A stretch of DNA of 64,000 nucleotides from the IMG/VR virus record IMGVR_UViG_3300031758_000049, positions 1 to 64,000 of that record; one strand, 5' to 3'. The stretch comes from a virus. Made by a program: the position numbers and the translations under genes. Under the pieces are notes generated by a model. It made no database searches and had not been told where the DNA came from. It saw nothing but the letters and a program-made list of their open reading frames with translations. How positions within the stretch are numbered: position 1 is the first letter of the stretch; the number at the start of each line of letters is the position of its first letter. Positions 60,394-64,000 of this stretch are shown here, in pieces.

Positions 60394-63165
60394 AGATTTT
60401 TTCTTAGGTGTTTTTTCTTTTTTTCCTACATCATATTTGTTCTTATTTTCTTTTGCAATTTGATAATCTACATTCTTTAAAAGCATTTGTTGACTGAGCT
60501 TCTGTTTTTCTAAGTCTATTTTCTGTTGACTATGTTGATTTCTAGATACTTCCTTCTCACGATTAAGATTCATTGTAGCATCAAATTCTTCAGTTTTTCG
60601 CATGTTACTCATTACATCTTGGAAATCACTCATCTTATTCTCATTAAGATCTTGCATCGCTCCATAACCTGCTGATTTAATCTCAGCTACAAGTATATCT
60701 TTACGTCTATTTTTCTCAGCTTCAAGAACTTCATGATCAAGTTCCATCTGCTTTTCTTTAGTACGCTGTTCAGCTTCCATTTGCTTCATCTTCTCTTCAT
60801 GAGCCATCTGTTCTTGACGTTGACCTTTAGATTTTTCTTCTACAGATTTTAAAGTATGTGTAAGTTCTGCTAAAGATTCAGATTGAATAACGGCACCTAG
60901 ATCATAAATAGAGGCTCCAGCTGTATTATTTTGCATAGCTAGTTGCTTCATTTGTTCTAAGATAGATCTATGATTAGCTTTAGTTGTACAATAAACATTT
61001 ATATCACGAAGCAATAAATCAGTACCATTGATTTCAAAATTTACTTTCTCATCTTTAGTCGTCATATACTGTAACCTTAAAGAAGGTTTAGTAGATTGAT
61101 AATATTGCGCAAGATCTGTTCTCATCTGGTGAACTCTTGGCATCAGATAATCTGAGTGTTGAATAAAATACATCTCTGTTTGAGCATAAGATCCAGCAAC
61201 AGCTTGTTCTATCCCGGTAGCAGTATCCGATTGACCTATCTGTTGTCCAAGTCTTTGTGGAGTAACACCAATATTTTCAAAACATTGTTGCTTAAAGTAA
61301 TTAGCTAATTGAATCCTAGATAATAATCTATTAGTCTGAGAAAGATCTAGTTGTTGGAAATGCTGGAAAGCTAAAGGATTTTCAGTATTAGTTATAGTTG
61401 TATCCAACGGTAACATCTGAAAATTCTTCATTGCAACATAAGCCTTGGCTAAGTTGTTCTTTCCCCAATCTTCACCCAAAGAGTGACGAGGTAAAGCATT
61501 CTGATCTAATAATACTACTGTTCCAAGTTCATCAACTAAGATATCTGCTATCTGATTGTTTACTATATTGTACCCAATCTGATAAGGTTTCATAAGATCT
61601 ACTAAAGCTGTTGATCTAGTATTACGATCAGAGAAAACAGAACCTTCTACTGGAAGTTTACAACCATATAAAGTATTATCACCTTTAAATTGGAATTTAA
61701 GTGGTCCCACTTTATTTTGATCAATACCTAGATAAATAGGATTTACTCCACCAGGATTATTAGCTCCCCAGAAAGTAGGTCGATTAGGACCAATCTTTAC
61801 ACCACCCCAAACTTGATTAATCCATATCCAATCAATATGTTCTCCAAAGATTAAAGTATCTTTAGTCTTATTTTTAAATAACTGAGTATTATAAATAGGT
61901 TTATCTGTTATCTCATAGCTTTCATCAATAATATCAGTGATTGTTTCACCTGTATCATTAATTTTAGTTAGATGTCCCACTTTACGCTGAGATTTCCAAT
62001 AATTAGTAGTGACTCTTAGCATATAAGCCATTCCCTCATCATAGTAATCTTCAGATTGACCCATAATCCAATTTACAATATCACCTCCATTATAATCGTA
62101 ATTATCCCACATAGAAGTAAATTGTCTATAAGCAAGACCGGGCATATTAGTATTCCAATCATGACTCTTAGTAGCATCATAATAAGATCCATCATTTTGA
62201 TAGCCCTGATTAGCATAACCTGCAGAACGTACAGGGTATATAGCTTCAAGTGATTCCAATTGATCATTTGTCATTAGATAACCGTATTTATCTATAACAT
62301 CGGCTACGGTCATCATTTCTATTTTACCGACCCAATTACCTTGACTAATATATCTTACTTCAGGAGATTTGTGATAAAAAGTTAAAACTGGATTCCAAAG
62401 TTCTACATCATAATCATCTTCATACATCTTAAAGTGCCAAAACTCTCTATCTGTAATAAGACTATCTCTAAAACCTCTTTCCTCAAGTTCATCTAATTTA
62501 AATCTTTCATCATCTACTCTATGTTGGTGAATTGCCCAATCTTCACATAAACTTCTATAATCTTTATTAAAGAAATTTTGAATCTCAGGTAATGTTTTTA
62601 AATTTTCAGGAGCTAATTGTTGTTGCATTTGCTCTTGTAATTCAGGATCATTAGGATCTGCACCCTGAGATATCATATTAGCTATAAGCTTCTGTTGAGC
62701 ATCTTGCATCAAAACTGATTCAATAGCATTCATCTTTAACTGCAACATCTCATTGTAAGAGTTTTCATCAACAGCTCTAAAAGTAATTTTGTTATTTCTT
62801 TTAGCAAATTCACTAGTTAAAACATTTATCACATTTGGAATAATAGGATAAAATTTAAGTTCTAAAGCTGTATCATCTTGTTTTACAAGAACTTCAACAA
62901 GATCTCTCATCTCATTATCTTGTTCAACTATGTAATCATTTCTATCAATAATACCTTTAGCAAGCTTATAGTTTTTCATCAACCTTTGAGCATTGCGTCT
63001 AATTTGCTTAAGCCCCTCCCATTCTAACCAATCCATATTCCAAGCTATCCACTCTTCATCTTTTTCTTTTCTAGGTAAAAATTGAATAGGTTGTGTAATG
63101 GAACCCATACGGTTATACTCCGTTTTGGCTCCACTCTTTAATTGCATCGCATTTAAAATCTTCAT
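60391..63165 (-). CDS. Portal protein (crAss-like)
   Basis: 924 residues, directly after the terminase gene (1 base between stop and ATG). The N-terminal region (RNAQRLMKNYKLAKGIIDRNDYI), the long alpha/beta core with many Trp and Tyr, and the stretch IEQAVAGSYAQTEMYF are typical of crAss-like portals that form the 12-subunit DNA entry channel. The last 200 residues form a long charged helix (HEEKMKQMEAEQRTKEKQMELDHEVLE), the barrel and crown part, and then a basic tail (KKEKTPKKKS). It is longer than most podophage portals, as is usual for this group. It acts with TerL in packaging and with the ring proteins in the neck. Confidence 0.9.
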   Translation of the reverse strand: MKILNAMQLKSGAKTEYNRMGSITQPIQFLPRKEKDEEWIAWNMDWLEWEGLKQIRRNAQRLMKNYKLAKGIIDRNDYIVEQDNEMRDLVEVLVKQDDTALELKFYPIIPNVINVLTSEFAKRNNKITFRAVDENSYNEMLQLKMNAIESVLMQDAQQKLIANMISQGADPNDPELQEQMQQQLAPENLKTLPEIQNFFNKDYRSLCEDWAIHQHRVDDERFKLDELEERGFRDSLITDREFWHFKMYEDDYDVELWNPVLTFYHKSPEVRYISQGNWVGKIEMMTVADVIDKYGYLMTNDQLESLEAIYPVRSAGYANQGYQNDGSYYDATKSHDWNTNMPGLAYRQFTSMWDNYDYNGGDIVNWIMGQSEDYYDEGMAYMLRVTTNYWKSQRKVGHLTKINDTGETITDIIDESYEITDKPIYNTQLFKNKTKDTLIFGEHIDWIWINQVWGGVKIGPNRPTFWGANNPGGVNPIYLGIDQNKVGPLKFQFKGDNTLYGCKLPVEGSVFSDRNTRSTALVDLMKPYQIGYNIVNNQIADILVDELGTVVLLDQNALPRHSLGEDWGKNNLAKAYVAMKNFQMLPLDTTITNTENPLAFQHFQQLDLSQTNRLLSRIQLANYFKQQCFENIGVTPQRLGQQIGQSDTATGIEQAVAGSYAQTEMYFIQHSDYLMPRVHQMRTDLAQYYQSTKPSLRLQYMTTKDEKVNFEINGTDLLLRDINVYCTTKANHRSILEQMKQLAMQNNTAGASIYDLGAVIQSESLAELTHTLKSVEEKSKGQRQEQMAHEEKMKQMEAEQRTKEKQMELDHEVLEAEKNRRKDILVAEIKSAGYGAMQDLNENKMSDFQDVMSNMRKTEEFDATMNLNREKEVSRNQHSQQKIDLEKQKLSQQMLLKNVDYQIAKENKNKYDVGKKEKTPKKKS

Positions 63166-63166
63166 G

Positions 63167-64000
63167 TTACTTTATATTTTTAAACATGTTTTTTGGTGGT
63201 CTTATAGAACTAATTTTGCTATTATTTCCAATATGTCTAAAGGCATTATTGCTTAATTTAAACAAATTATCTGACTTTTGCAAATGCTTAGTATCCTTAT
63301 ATTCCACACGTTTTTTATAACCTCTATTAGCTTGTTGTACTTTAGCAAAAGCAACAAGTGCTGCCAAAGATACTAATCTATCGACATTGACACCATCTTC
63401 ATAAGCTTCCATTTCAACCATAGCCATAACATCTGGGATCCTTTCAATACCATAGACTCTTTTTACTATGGTACCATCTTCCTTAGTTTCGACATCTATT
63501 TCTTCTTTTAAAAACTCAATTAAATAACTAAGCATATGACTTTTAAATAAAGTCCCAGTATTCTTCCAGCCATATTCTTGAAACACATTAGCATTAGCAC
63601 CTAGATCTTTAAGAAAAAGAATTTGATTTTTAGGTACAAGATACTTTTGTAATTTCTTAGAAATCATATGTCTAATAAAATGACTTATGTTATTTTCAAC
63701 TAGTGTCCAAGCATTATACCACTCGATAAGTAATTCTAATCTCTCATGGGTTTTATTGATATCATCAAATCGACCACACCAACTAGCAACAATTTTATCT
63801 TGTTCTACAAAAGTTTCTGTTTTTTCATTATGAACTCTAGTTACTTCTACTGGATTTTTATAAATATAAATAGAACAAAGTGATTCTGAAGTAGTTGTTT
63901 TACCTTCACCAACAGGGTCAATAGAAGCAAAATAAGTTCCCCATGAAGCTCCAGTATCTGGTTTTTCCCAAACAACAATAGTTCCTGTTTTATCTTCAGT
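63167..64000 (-). CDS. terL: Terminase large subunit, C-terminal nuclease part (cut by the window edge)
   Basis: The frame is open from the right window edge to TAA at 63167-63169 (277 visible residues); the ATG at 63667 is internal, so the gene starts outside. The visible part is the RNase H-fold nuclease that cuts the packaged concatemer. Acidic ligands are seen in order: D28 in YFASIDPVGEGKTT, E102 in AWTLVENN and D207 in NVDRLVSLAALVAF (numbered from the window edge). The ATPase domain, with Walker motifs, lies outside. The portal gene follows 1 base after the stop, the usual order. No intron or intein is visible in this part. Confidence 0.9.
   Translation of the reverse strand, partial: TEDKTGTIVVWEKPDTGASWGTYFASIDPVGEGKTTTSESLCSIYIYKNPVEVTRVHNEKTETFVEQDKIVASWCGRFDDINKTHERLELLIEWYNAWTLVENNISHFIRHMISKKLQKYLVPKNQILFLKDLGANANVFQEYGWKNTGTLFKSHMLSYLIEFLKEEIDVETKEDGTIVKRVYGIERIPDVMAMVEMEAYEDGVNVDRLVSLAALVAFAKVQQANRGYKKRVEYKDTKHLQKSDNLFKLSNNAFRHIGNNSKISSIRPPKNMFKNIK

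Noticed and set aside
242-63165. TAG or TGA recoding in the late genes
   Set aside because: All large frames are intact under the standard code and neighbours abut without gaps, so no in-frame TAG or TGA is needed here.
63668-64000. Gene start for a separate 166-residue protein at 63667
   Set aside because: The frame is open to the window edge and the upstream codons contain the terminase nuclease motifs, so this ATG is internal to terL.

Overview
This 64 kb window is the late (virion) half of a crAss-like phage genome (order Crassvirales), whose hosts are gut Bacteroidota. The assignment rests on gene order and content: terminase large subunit, portal, putative scaffold and HK97-type major capsid protein; then ring/adaptor proteins, a 1717-residue tail 'muzzle'-type protein, and a run of very large cargo proteins. 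One cargo protein (4124 residues) carries the DFDID catalytic motif of the crAss-like virion RNA polymerase. The DNA is AT-rich. 38 tightly packed genes lie on the minus strand and are read from right to left. One plus-strand gene ends at the left edge and converges on the late block across a bidirectional terminator. No gene-free stretch exceeds 150 bases. Every stop codon I could read (39 of 39) is TAA, and no recoding is needed for any gene.

Layout in transcription order (right to left). Packaging and head: terL (cut by the window edge), portal, scaffold candidate, major capsid protein, then an intergenic RNA-like element with a composite hairpin and a D-armless tRNA-like fold, then a 338-residue conserved gene. 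Positions 56181 to 51950 hold fifteen small genes, mostly lysine-rich and often ending in KKK or carrying KKGG motifs. Next come an adaptor/ring protein and a 532-residue virion protein flanked by a promoter-like sequence and a terminator. Positions 49485 to 43555 hold a ring/stopper candidate, a zinc-ribbon miniprotein and four cysteine-rich fibre/adhesin-type proteins (Asp-box propeller, fibronectin-III-like domains), closed by a terminator. Then come a basic conserved protein, two more ring-type proteins and the muzzle-type protein. Positions 35979 to 242 encode six cargo proteins of 1574, 868, 1180, 1834, 4124 and 2293 residues, expected to be packed in the virion and ejected into the host.

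The most unusual content is in the cargo. The 4124-residue polymerase polyprotein carries three extra domains between residues 695 and 1158: macro-like, an unassigned phage domain, and NADAR-like. They are separated by a repeated TQPSTSV-type linker encoded by almost identical DNA spaced 480, 480 and 447 bp apart. The last cargo protein has an ADP-ribosyltransferase-like segment. Two of the three polymerase cassettes and this segment point to NAD/ADP-ribose chemistry, so the virion may deliver both an ADP-ribosylating activity and ADP-ribose-removing activities, for example against DarTG-type defence. This is inference. The cargo also carries three zincin-like metalloprotease motifs (HEIGH, HEAWH, HEFSH), one apparently inactivated zincin, a LysM domain and a membrane segment. 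All homologies come from reading the sequence against remembered families; no search was run.
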